DNA of 28,281 nucleotides. It comes from Lysinibacillus pakistanensis. GTDB lineage: Bacteria > Bacillota > Bacilli > Bacillales_A > Planococcaceae. The position numbers and the translations under genes were made by a program. Positions 1 through 7,219 of this stretch are shown piece after piece. The stretch is from NCBI GenBank assembly GCA_001312325.1, contig BBDJ01000045.1:1-28281 (forward strand), in the 5' to 3' direction. The notes beneath the pieces are model-generated. The model did not search any database, was not told where the DNA came from, and saw only the letters and a program-made list of their open reading frames with translations. How positions within the stretch are numbered: position 1 is the stretch's first letter; each line of letters opens with the position of its first letter.

Positions 1-11
1 TATATAATAAA

Positions 12-41
12 TTTACAACATTATTTACACTACAATAATAT
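12..41 (+). promoter_or_regulatory. Possible sigma-A promoter for hutG
   Basis: TTTACA at 12-17 and TAATAT at 36-41 with an 18-bp spacer, about 22 bp before the hutG start. The match is partial and the area is AT-rich, so this is weak. No clear CcpA or CodY site was recognised in the few bases available. Confidence 0.3.
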
Positions 42-63
42 TGGAAATGGGGTTAAAAGGGTT

Positions 64-1030
64 ATGTATGCAATGACAGATCAAAAACAATGGGAAGGCC
101 GTATAGATTCCACTACTAATACGAGTAGTTTTCGTTTACATCAAAAGGTAAAAAGAATTCCTATTAATGATGTAAGCGCTTCAGATAATCAGCGTGCTGC
201 TATTGTTGGCTTTATTTGTGATGAGGGTGTACGCCGCAACCAAGGTCGAATAGGGGCGGCAAGTGGACCAAACGCTTTACGCGCCTCATTATCTAGCCTT
301 CCTTGGACTTTCACTGAGGAACAGCAAGTAATTGATGTAGGCAATATTCTGTGCCTAAATCATGCATTAGAGGATGCACAAAGTGAGCTAGGCGGAATTG
401 TTCAAACACTACTCACTAAAAAAATGTCAATGTGTTGTGCTTGGTGGTGGGCATGAAACATTATATGGTCACTATTTAGGAGTTCGTGCAGCACTGCCAA
501 AGGATGCCAAAATCGGCATCGTCAATATCGACGCACATTTTGACTTACGACCTTATGATGAACAGCCATCTTCTGGTACCATGTTCCGTCAAATTTTAGA
601 GCAGGATCCATATACTGATTATTTTGTCCTTGGAATTCAGCGCTATGGCAATACTAATGAGCTATTTGAAAAAGCAGATGAATTGCATGTGAAGTATATA
701 TTAGAAGAAAATATGACAGCTGAAAATAAAGTGCAAATTCTCAATGATCTTCAGCACTACATGGATAATCATGATTATGTGCTGTTAACGCTATGTATGG
801 ATGTGCTAAATGCTGCCTTTGCACCAGGTGTTAGTGCGCCCTCTCCGTTTGGGCTTGACACATCGACTGTACGCACTATACTGCAAAAGGTAACATCACA
901 TCCAAAGACACATTCTTTTGATATTTGTGAGGTAAATCCTTCTCTTGATGAGAACGGACGCACTGTTAAATTAGGTGCTTATTTTGTCTATGAAGCACTA
1001 AATAACTTACTGAAGGGGCAAGGTTCATGA
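64..1030 (+). CDS. hutG: Formimidoylglutamase (HutG), arginase/ureohydrolase fold; one apparent frameshift
   Basis: Cytosolic enzyme that hydrolyses N-formimidoyl-L-glutamate to glutamate and formamide, the last step of histidine use. The N-terminal part carries GVRRNQGRIGAASGPNALR, typical of HutG; the second part has the ureohydrolase metal-site motifs GGGHE and NIDAHFDLR, and a later C-MDVLNAAFAPGVSAP block. Reading frame 1 runs to about base 424 and the rest lies in frame 2; removing one A from the A7 run at 418-424 joins them as ..TLLTKKCQCVVLGGGHE... Total length of about 320 residues is normal. The start at 64 follows AAAAGGG closely; the in-frame ATG at 73 is an alternative. The stop overlaps the gltS start by 4 bp (ATGA), implying translational coupling. 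Other hut genes are not in the window. Agmatinase is the main alternative; the N-terminal motif argues against it. Confidence 0.87.
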
Positions 1031-2212
1031 TCGAATTTAATCAAATTACAACTATCTTTTTAGCAGCTGCCCTATTAGGTTTAGGTAGCTGGCTAATAAG
1101 CAGAATCAGCTTTTTAAAACGTTTTTGCATTCCAGCACCAGTTGTTGGGGGCTTATTATTTGCCGCATTAGCAACTATTTTAAAGACAACAGGTACCTTA
1201 GAAATTTCTCTTGATACATCTTTGCAAAGTCTATTTATGATTACTTTCTTCACAACAATCGGCTTAGGCGCAAGCTTTAAACTAGTGAAGCTAGGTGGTA
1301 AGTTACTGATTATCTACTGGTTAGCGTGTGGCTTCCTTGCACTGATGCAAAATGTGATTGGTGTATCTCTTGCATCGCTAATGGGCATCCATCCATTAAT
1401 CGGTATGATGGCGGGTGCTGTCTCCATGGAAGGTGGGCATGGAGCAGCGGCAGCGTTTGGACAAACATTAGAAGACTTAGGTATTTCTTCTGCCATGACA
1501 ATTGGTGCAGCAGCAGCTACATGTGGATTAGTTGCTGGCGGCTTAATTGGTGGCCCTATTGTGAAGTACTTAGTTGGTAAATATAATTTAACACCTGATG
1601 AACAAGAAACAGAAGATATAGATTATGAAAATAAACATGAGCAAATTACATCTAATTCATTCTTTTCACAGGTAATAATCATTACATTTTGTATGGCTGT
1701 AGGTACGTATGTTGGAACATTGTTCTCAGAGGCGACAGGCTTTGTATTACCAGGCTATGTAGGTGCCATGTTTGTTGCGGTAATCGTACGTAATATTATG
1801 GATAAAGTAAAGCCAGCAGCAATTAATATGAAAAGCATTTCTTTAATCGGTGATGTGACATTAGGTATTTTCCTTTCAATGGCACTTATGAGCATTAAAT
1901 TATGGGAAATTGCCGATTTAGCACTTCCACTATTTATTATTGTGTTCGCACAAGTCTTCTTTATCGTTGTATTCAGTACTTTTGTATTATTTAAATTACT
2001 TGGGAAAAATTACGATGCGGCGGTTATGGTTGCAGGCTTTGCAGGTCATGGTTTAGGAGCAACACCAAATGCAATGGCTAATATGTCAGCTGTTGTCCAA
2101 CGCTTCGGTCCATCGAAAAAAAGCATTTCTTGTTGTACCAATCGTTGGGGCATTTTTAATCGATGTCTTTGGTATACCAATCATTATCACAACGATTAAT
2201 TTATTTAAATAA
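1027..2212 (+). CDS. gltS: Sodium/glutamate symporter GltS; apparent frameshift near the C-terminus
   Basis: Inner-membrane Na+-coupled glutamate carrier of the ESS family. About ten hydrophobic segments are visible, with the two family signature loops: EGGHGAAAAFG near residue 136 and GFAGHGLGATPNAMANM near residue 337. In the given frame the last 30 residues turn into nonsense after ..RFGPSKK; shortening the A7 run at 2116-2122 by one base restores AFLVVPIVGAFLIDVFGIP and a stop at 2210-2212, a normal GltS end. The start ATG lies inside the hutG stop, so the two are probably one operon: HutG makes glutamate and GltS moves it across the membrane. A bidirectional hairpin follows at 2219. Confidence 0.9.
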
Positions 2213-2218
2213 TGAAAA

Positions 2219-2260
2219 AGCCGTACAATCGTCTATATTGACAGATTGCACGGCTCTTTT
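2219..2260. terminator. Bidirectional intrinsic terminator between gltS and the deacetylase
   Basis: AGCCGT-A-CAATC (2219-2230) pairs with GATTG-C-ACGGCT (2244-2255), 11 pairs around one mismatch, followed by CTTTT on the + strand and preceded by an A run that gives U-residues on the - strand. It lies between two convergent genes. Confidence 0.8.
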
Positions 2261-2272
2261 ATTGGGCTTTCA

Positions 2273-3536
2273 TTACTGTAATATTTCACTAACAGTAACA
2301 AATTCGTAGCCTTGCTTTTGCAAGTAAAGAATTACGTTTTCGAGACCGTTTGCTGTTGATTGATGAATATCATGCATTAAAATAATGCTTCCATCTTTCA
2401 CTGATGCTTTAACATACGCTAAAATCTTATCAGCGTTGCGATGCTTCCAATCAAGTGTATCGATTGACCATAAAATGGAGGGCATTGTTATTACAGAACG
2501 AACTTGCTCATTCGTGGCACCATAGGGTGGACGGAAAACTGTTGGGTACTGTCCAATTGCTGCATAAATAGCATTACTTGTTCGATCCACCTCTTGCTTG
2601 ACACTTCCTGCTGATAAGTTGGTTAATTTAGAATGATTCCATGTATGATTCCCTACTTCATGTCCTGCATCATAAATTTTTTTCCACTAATGCAGCATTT
2701 TTAGTAACGTTTTTACCAACCATAAAAAAAGGTTGCATGTGCATCGTATTTTTTTTAGTATCGCTAAAATTTGTGGCGTAACCTTTGCATCTGGACCATC
2801 ATCAAATGTTAATGCTACTCGTTTCTTTTCCCCTTTTGCTACTTGAACACCTTTATTATAGACTTTATTATCTAGCTTTTTAATGTCCACTAGCTCTGAA
2901 GCCTTGACATAACCTTTTAGTGTATCTGTTTCTACATAGGACCAGCCAGCAAGTATTGTATATTGCTGCACTTCTGTTTTATTTGCAATTGTACCAAGCA
3001 CTTCACCACTAGGGCTAGCTGTTAAACGAAGGGTAGCTCCATTTTTAGCATTTACTTGCTTTTTAATTACAACTGGCTTCTTTAAAGAATTCGTTGCTAC
3101 ATAGCCCATTTCCTGACCATATTGGACAAAGGACCAACCTCCGGGTGCTGATCCGTATACATAAATTAGGCTATTTTCATAAAGCTGCCCTGTTTTTTTG
3201 TGAACTAGGACTAGGATATGTAAATAAAGATGTTCCACCCTTATTAGCTACTATATACTTTTCAGATGTCAGACTTGCTAATGCTGTCTTTTCTACGTAG
3301 CCCTCCAGCTGTTGCCCTTTAATGGATGCCCATTCCCCACTTACAGCTACAACTTTTACATAGCTACCCTTTGCTATCTGACCGATTACGGCACTATCTA
3401 CAGAAGGTTCAACATATATAGCTGAGTCTTTGGTTATTTGCTGGATTGGTGATGCACCCTCCGCATTTGCATCTGCTACAAATAGAAAGCTAATTAAAAA
3501 TGTCAAAAAAATAGCATAGGGTAAAAGCTTTTTCAT
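2273..3536 (-). CDS. Secreted polysaccharide deacetylase with N-terminal SH3b repeats; four apparent frameshifts
   Basis: Exported cell-wall enzyme. Start at 3536 (MKKLLPYAIFLTFLISFLFV, signal peptide ending near DANAEG) is set by a GGTGGAG site just upstream. Three bacterial SH3 repeats follow (IYVEPSVDSAVIG.., ..GGTSLFTYPSPSS.., ..GATLRLTASPSGEVLG..), then a NodB domain with TFDDGPD (metal Asp), HTWNH (metal His pair), RPPYG, SIDTLDW and LMHDIHQST. The breaks are at T7 3193-3199, T8 2749-2756, A7 near 2724-2730 and T7 near 2682-2688; with each run shortened by one base the protein reads through at about 420 residues. Likely substrate is peptidoglycan N-acetyl sugars or another wall glycan; the SH3 repeats would hold it at the wall. 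Family assignment is firm, exact substrate is not. Confidence 0.88.
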
Positions 3537-3629
3537 TGTTCTCCACCGTCCTTTATTATCATAGATGTCATTCCACATGCGTGTTTGTTCTGAAAAATTG
3601 AGATTTCTACTTACATGATAGAATAATAG

Positions 3630-3657
3630 ATTATACCAAAAAAATAGTAAAAATCAA
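3630..3657 (-). promoter_or_regulatory. Candidate sigma-A promoter for the deacetylase gene
   Basis: On the - strand, TTGATT (3652-3657) and TATAAT (3630-3635) with a 16-bp spacer; the spacer contains an A7 run, so its true length may differ by one. The -35 box overlaps the stop codon of the upstream lipoprotein gene. Confidence 0.5.
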
Positions 3658-4209
3658 CTAGTTTTTGTAATTGAAAATTTCTTCATCAATATGCTTTGGT
3701 AGCTGGGATCAACTGCATATTGTTGAATAGTTTGTTCATGTTTTGTTAAAAATTCTTCAACGATTTTTTTCCTCAAAAAAAATCATTTCCATGTGGTAAC
3801 GTCGGGAAAAGAGACTCCATTTCAGTTATCAGCTCATCTCTAGGAATCTCATATAATTCTCCATCGATTTCAAAGCCATAGCCCTGTGCATTTGGAACTA
3901 AAATTGCACCCATCATCGCATTATAAACCAATGCTTTCTCTTTTGATGTGGAAGAAGAAAACCAACTATTTAAAGCCTCATTGTCATTTAGATAAATGAC
4001 ACGTAATACCTCCCCTCTTAAATCAAAATGGTCAACTGTATCCCCATACATGAATACAGTATTTGCTATTTTACTGACCTTCATATGATCCCCTACATAT
4101 GTGCCGATAAAAGGCTCCCAAGCAGCCTTCTCTTTTTCCGGTGCCTGTGTGGTGCATCCTACTAATAAGACGATTGTTAGGATTAAAAAAAGTTGCTAAT
4201 TTTTTTCAT
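3654..4209 (-). CDS. Small putative lipoprotein of unknown function; three apparent frameshifts
   Basis: Not assigned to a family. Start at 4209 follows AGGAGG (overlapping the upstream dac stop). Shortening the A7 run at 4185-4191 gives MKKISNFFLILTIVLLVGC, a signal peptide with lipobox LVGC, so the mature protein would be membrane-anchored outside the cell. The body (WEPFIGTYVGDHMKVSKI.. to ..ELITEMESLF) is mixed alpha/beta and reads cleanly; it contains YVGDHMKVS and a tyrosine-rich GYGFEIDGELYEI stretch. Two further run corrections around 3764-3784 extend it to ..EEKIVEEFLTKHEQTIQQY.. and a stop at 3654-3656. Total about 184 residues. It is 12 bp from the D,D-carboxypeptidase gene and probably cotranscribed, suggesting an envelope role. 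Confidence 0.65.
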
Positions 4210-4221
4210 GTTTTTTTCCTC

Positions 4222-5061
4222 CTATAGTGCTTCATAGGCTGTTAGGGCATCTTCAATATGCTGTGGTGGCATCCATGCTTGCCCTGCTGCATTCGTTGTA
4301 ATGAAGAGATAACGCTTACCATTTTTTTTCGATAATAGATGCTAAGCAAAGACCCGCTTCAGGCGTGTAGCCCGTTTTCCCTCCAACGATTGCCCCATCA
4401 GCTCTCGCTATTTTCATCAATAGCGAACTTGATATTGTCAGTTCATTTGGAACATGTGTTATATAGCTTTTTGAGGTTAAAATTTGATAAAAGGTTGGAT
4501 TTTCAATAGCATAACGAAATAATTTACTAAGATCACGCACACTTGAAACATGGGCGTCATCATGTAGTCCGCTGGCATTAACAAAATGTGTATTATCCAT
4601 CCCCAATTCCTGTGCCTTATTATTCATAAGTGTCACAAAAGCTTCCTCACTGCCTGCAATAGCATCTGCCAATGTTCCTGTAGCATCTGCTCCAGAGGCT
4701 AGCAGTGTACCATATAATAAATCCTCCATCGTTACAAAATCACCTGCCTTAAACCCAGCCATAGAAGCATTTTGTGCAGTAAATTTTGTAATGGTTTGTG
4801 GTTCAACAATGGTTTGCTTTTGAAGATTGACACTCCCCTCAATAGCCACAATTGCTGTCATAATTTTCGTTAATGAGGCTGGATATATAATGGCATCTGC
4901 ATTTTTTTCATATAGGACATCCCCTTTTTCGTTCAGCAGCAAAGCATTTTTACTATGTAATGTAGGTAGCTCTATTTGTGCATTTTCAGAAGTGTTATCA
5001 AGATAATAAAAAAAGGAAAGCTGCCAGACAGATACAACAAAATAAGACAAATTTTTTTCAT
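4222..5061 (-). CDS. D-alanyl-D-alanine carboxypeptidase, peptidase S11 (DacF-like); three apparent frameshifts
   Basis: Penicillin-binding protein that trims the terminal D-Ala from peptidoglycan stem peptides. Catalytic motifs are present: SLTK in YPASLTKIMTA (nucleophile Ser and Lys), SGAD in LLASGADATGTLA, and KTG in GGKTGYTPEAG. At the N-terminus, shortening the A7 and T7 runs (about 5052-5058 and 5009-5015) yields MKKFVLFCCICLAAFLFYYL, a convincing signal/anchor, with start 5061. At the C-terminus, the T8 run near 4323-4330 must lose one base; the frame then continues ..EKNGKRYLFITTNAAGQAW.. to a stop at 4222. About 278 residues, which is short for S11 proteins and lacks the usual C-terminal beta domain. 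No good AGGAGG lies before the start: there is a G6 tract inside a hairpin (see 5062-5283). Confidence 0.85.
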
Positions 5062-5283
5062 AAAAAAAACGCCCCCCACACATTATAATAGGGGGCAATT
5101 CTGAATATTCCTGTAGGTAATTTATGAAGAATTTCTTAAGATACGACCTAATCAATGTCGCCTTAGCGTAATTGCGTCCGGATTTAGACTGAGTTCCGCT
5201 ATTTCAGTAGGTGCTTGGACACCCACTGAAAAGGAACCCAAACTGCATTCATCTTACCACCTGTAGCGGTGGGGGTCTTCTGC
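5062..5283 (-). other. Structured non-coding element upstream of dac: candidate leader RNA or IS200/IS605-derived mini-element
   Basis: Read on the - strand it holds three hairpins: CCACC/GGTGG (5257-5272), a 12-pair stem 5202-5213/5220-5231 whose only irregular pair is a G.U on the - strand RNA, and GCCCCC/GGGGGC (5071-5096) followed at once by a T run and the dac ATG at 5061. The last looks like an intrinsic terminator sitting on the start codon, and the only SD-like sequence (G6) is inside its stem. A short open frame in the middle (..SVGVQAPTEIAELSLNPD..) is reminiscent of a transposase end, so a non-autonomous IS200/IS605-type element is the main alternative. I cannot tell the two apart from one copy. 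Confidence 0.4.
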
Positions 5284-5901
5284 TTAATGAAGATAAAAAT
5301 CATCAAAATCTGAATAGATCGTGGTAATGGTGTTATTTGATAATTTAAAGAACATATCCTGTGATACTGCTAGCTTTAAGGCATCTTCCCTTCCTAAGCC
5401 AGCATAAAGCCCACGTAAAATTCGTCCTGTTAAGCCATGTGAAATCGCGATTACTTTTGGTTCGCGCTGTATCTCCTCTAGCCAATCACTTATTCTACTT
5501 GTAACAGCTTCATAGGTTTCTCCATTTGGTGCATGAAAATACCAGCTATAAATGGCTTCTTTGTGAAAGCGTTTTGGCCAAGTACTTTCAATTTCAGACG
5601 TTGTTAGTCCTGCCCATTGACCGACAGCGACTTCAGCTAATCGTTTGTCCTGCTGAACATTTTGAACATCATATCCTATTGTTTCACAGATAATCTCAGC
5701 ACTTTGCATGGCTCTTCCCAATGGGCTCGATACAATTTTCCAATCTTGAGGATTGCCAATGATACTTTTTAGCATACACGCATTTTGCTGTACTTGCTGA
5801 ATGCCAGCTTCAGTTAAAGGTGAATCAAGCTCACCTTGGTAACGACCCTGTAAATTAAATTCTGTTTCACCATGGCGAAATAGGTAAATCGTTTGACTCA
5901 T
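5284..5901 (-). CDS. Histidine phosphatase family protein (phosphoglycerate mutase-like), intact
   Basis: Cytosolic phosphatase of the RHG superfamily, 205 residues, one of the few genes here with no frameshift. It has the N-terminal catalytic signature YLFRHGETEFN with the phosphorylated His, the second Arg in SSPLGRAMQSAE, the acidic catalytic residue in the LAEVAVGQWAGL region and the C-terminal ISHGLTGRILRG with the second catalytic His. Start ATG at 5901 is preceded by AGGAGG at good distance. Relatives include CobC, PhoE and YhfR-type enzymes; the sequence does not show which phosphomonoester is used. No cobalamin genes are nearby, so CobC is unlikely. Confidence 0.9.
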   Translation of the reverse strand: MSQTIYLFRHGETEFNLQGRYQGELDSPLTEAGIQQVQQNACMLKSIIGNPQDWKIVSSPLGRAMQSAEIICETIGYDVQNVQQDKRLAEVAVGQWAGLTTSEIESTWPKRFHKEAIYSWYFHAPNGETYEAVTSRISDWLEEIQREPKVIAISHGLTGRILRGLYAGLGREDALKLAVSQDMFFKLSNNTITTIYSDFDDFYLH

Positions 5902-5922
5902 TCTGATTGCCTCCTATGTATC

Positions 5923-6346
5923 TTAAAATAACACAATAATATAGGTTAAGCCCAAGAACAAGCATAATGGACTGTATATCCAAGTATCATATCGAGCAAA
6001 CTGAGAATGCTTTATTTTCTTAAAAAAATCCTAGATAGTTAAAATCACCAATAGCTCGAATCATAAAAACGGTAGCGCATACTATACTTCCAATCTTAGT
6101 AAGAGTATTTGTCTGAAGGCTCTCTAAGTAACCCGCTTGAAAAATTAGCATGGAACTAGCCAGCAAAATTAAAACAGCAACAAGTATGGTCCCAAGCTTT
6201 CTTGGCTTAAAAATAGGCTGTTGCTCTCCCTTTTTTACCGGAATGACTGCTGCTGTTCCCCAACGACCTCCAAAAGCCCAATAAATATGAAGCACACTGA
6301 TAAACCACAGAAGACCAATTGCTATAAATGTTATTACTGTTGTCAT
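5923..6346 (-). CDS. DUF3995 small membrane protein; one apparent frameshift
   Basis: Four predicted membrane segments: residues about 4-24 (VITFIAIGLLWFISVLHIYWA), 50-70 (ILVAVLILLASSMLIFQAGYL), 82-100 and a C-terminal one (SPLCLFLGLTYIIVLF). The conserved HIYWAFGG and RAIGDFNYLGFF motifs are typical of DUF3995. The frame breaks right after LGFF at a run near 6024-6030; removing one base gives ..FFKKIKHSQFARYDTWIYSPLCLFLG.. and a stop at 5923. I chose the ATG at 6346 because AGGAAGG lies just before it; the upstream in-frame ATG at 6370 would place that site inside the gene. Function unknown. Probably repressed by the neighbouring TetR protein through the site at 6381-6400. Confidence 0.8.
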
Positions 6347-6380
6347 GGTTACCTTCCTCTCCTCTATCATAACTTAATAA

Positions 6381-6400
6381 AACATTCACTACCGTATGTT
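6381..6400. promoter_or_regulatory. Putative TetR operator upstream of the DUF3995 gene
   Basis: On the - strand AACATACGGTAGTGAATGTT: arms AACAT/ATGTT, 20 bp long, lying 35 bp before the DUF3995 start and directly downstream of a TATAAC that could be the -10. It shares AACATACG.TA..G.AT.TT with the site in front of tetR at 6980-6999, in the same orientation relative to the gene served. Confidence 0.65.
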
Positions 6401-6414
6401 ATAGTGTAAAAGTA

Positions 6415-6447
6415 GTCCCTAATAAGGGTTTACACCATATTAGGGAC
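6415..6447. terminator. Hairpin at the 3' end of tetR
   Basis: Perfect 10-bp arms GTCCCTAATA (6415-6424) and TATTAGGGAC (6438-6447), immediately past the corrected tetR stop on the - strand. The tail on that strand (TACTTTTAC) has only four U residues in a row, so termination may be partial. It separates tetR from the DUF3995 gene. Confidence 0.6.
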
Positions 6448-6448
6448 C

Positions 6449-6970
6449 TTAGTGAATATGCATTAATAGCCTTAGCATTTTTTTCAATCTCAAAATGGGG
6501 ATTTGCTTCAAACCTTGTCATCCACCCCACATACGTCAAATAGCAAGTCTTGCGCGATCTAATGATTCAACATCATCCATGCCCATTTTTCGATATAATT
6601 TTGCCACACAGACAATTCTCTGCTCTTCAATATCGACTAATCTTGCTGCAACAGCCAAATCATATTTAGCCCATGCATAAATGCCAATCTCTATTTTTTT
6701 ATCTCTGCTAAAGCTAATACGTAGCAGCTGTTCCAACGTAGCCTGCTCCTGCTCCATACTTTGAACAATCTGCTTTGTTGCATGTATTTCCCAATAATCA
6801 AGCATTGCATCCAACAGCTCTTGATGATCACGAAAATAATGGTAAAAGCTACCTTTGCTAATCTTTAGTAAGCGGGCAAGTGCTTCGATTCGAACTTTAT
6901 GTATTCCTGCATCAGCTAGTTGTTGTAAGCCAGCCTTAATCCAATCTTCCCTTGTTAGTTGCATAGTCAT
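6449..6970 (-). CDS. TetR/AcrR family transcriptional regulator; one homopolymer and one non-homopolymer frameshift
   Basis: DNA-binding one-component regulator. The N-terminal helix-turn-helix is clear: GLQQLADAGIHKVRIEALARLLKIS.. then KGSFYHYFRDHQELLDAMLDYW, the canonical TetR recognition helix. The ligand domain follows (..QATLEQLLRISFSRDKKIEIGIYAWAKYD..). The frame stops at RARLAI near 6536; adding one base there (for example LAYLTY) gives ..YVGWMTRFEANPHFEIEK.., and shortening the T7 run near 6479-6485 ends the protein at FEIEKMLRLLMHIH with stop 6449. About 174 residues. The first ATG (6970) and the second (6964) share a GGAG site; 6964 has better spacing. A near-perfect promoter and operator sit upstream, implying autoregulation. 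Confidence 0.85.
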
Positions 6971-6979
6971 TTCTCCATA

Positions 6980-7035
6980 AAAATACGATAGCGTATGTTT
7001 TGTGTTAGATTACTACTTTTCTTATTACTTGTCAA
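6980..7035 (-). promoter_or_regulatory. tetR promoter with overlapping palindromic operator
   Basis: On the - strand: -35 TTGACA (7030-7035), 17-bp spacer, -10 TAATCT (7007-7012), then the operator AACATACGCTATCGTATTTT (6980-6999) covering the expected transcription start. The core ATACG/CGTAT is a perfect inverted repeat with a 4-bp centre. Repressor bound here would block its own transcription. Confidence 0.8.
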
Positions 7036-7152
7036 TTATTCAGTTGGTTTATTTTTGAGAATTTTCATGCTATTACTGACTGTAATATTGATAGTTAATA
7101 CCCTTGGTAAAATACAAGCACCTACTAAAATAATTGTCACAAGCTTTTTCAT
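7036..7152 (-). CDS. Possible small membrane or lipoprotein-like peptide, 38 aa
   Basis: ATG at 7152 preceded by GGGGATGG; product begins MKKLVTIILVGACILPRVL, a short basic start and a hydrophobic core with an LVGAC that resembles a lipobox, then a polar tail ending KNKPTE. It fills the gap between the MORN-AAA+ gene and tetR, and its stop overlaps the tetR -35 box. No family recognised. Could also be the start of a longer gene cut short, or chance. Confidence 0.4.
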   Translation of the reverse strand: MKKLVTIILVGACILPRVLTINITVSNSMKILKNKPTE

Positions 7153-7177
7153 TTGCCATCCCCTTTTTTATTTAAAT

Positions 7178-7209
7178 GACCAAAGTACTTACTATAAGCT
7201 ACTTTGGTC
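7178..7209. terminator. Hairpin downstream of the MORN-AAA+ gene
   Basis: Perfect 10-bp arms GACCAAAGTA (7178-7187) and TACTTTGGTC (7200-7209), 11 bp past the ATPase stop on the - strand. The following ATTTAAAT is only a weak U tail. Confidence 0.6.
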
Positions 7210-7219
7210 CTTATCATTA

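Noticed and set aside
5062..5155. Upstream extension of the dac frame to an ATG at 5155
   Set aside because: The extension has no signal peptide and runs through the GC-rich hairpin; correcting two runs gives a convincing signal anchor from 5061 instead.
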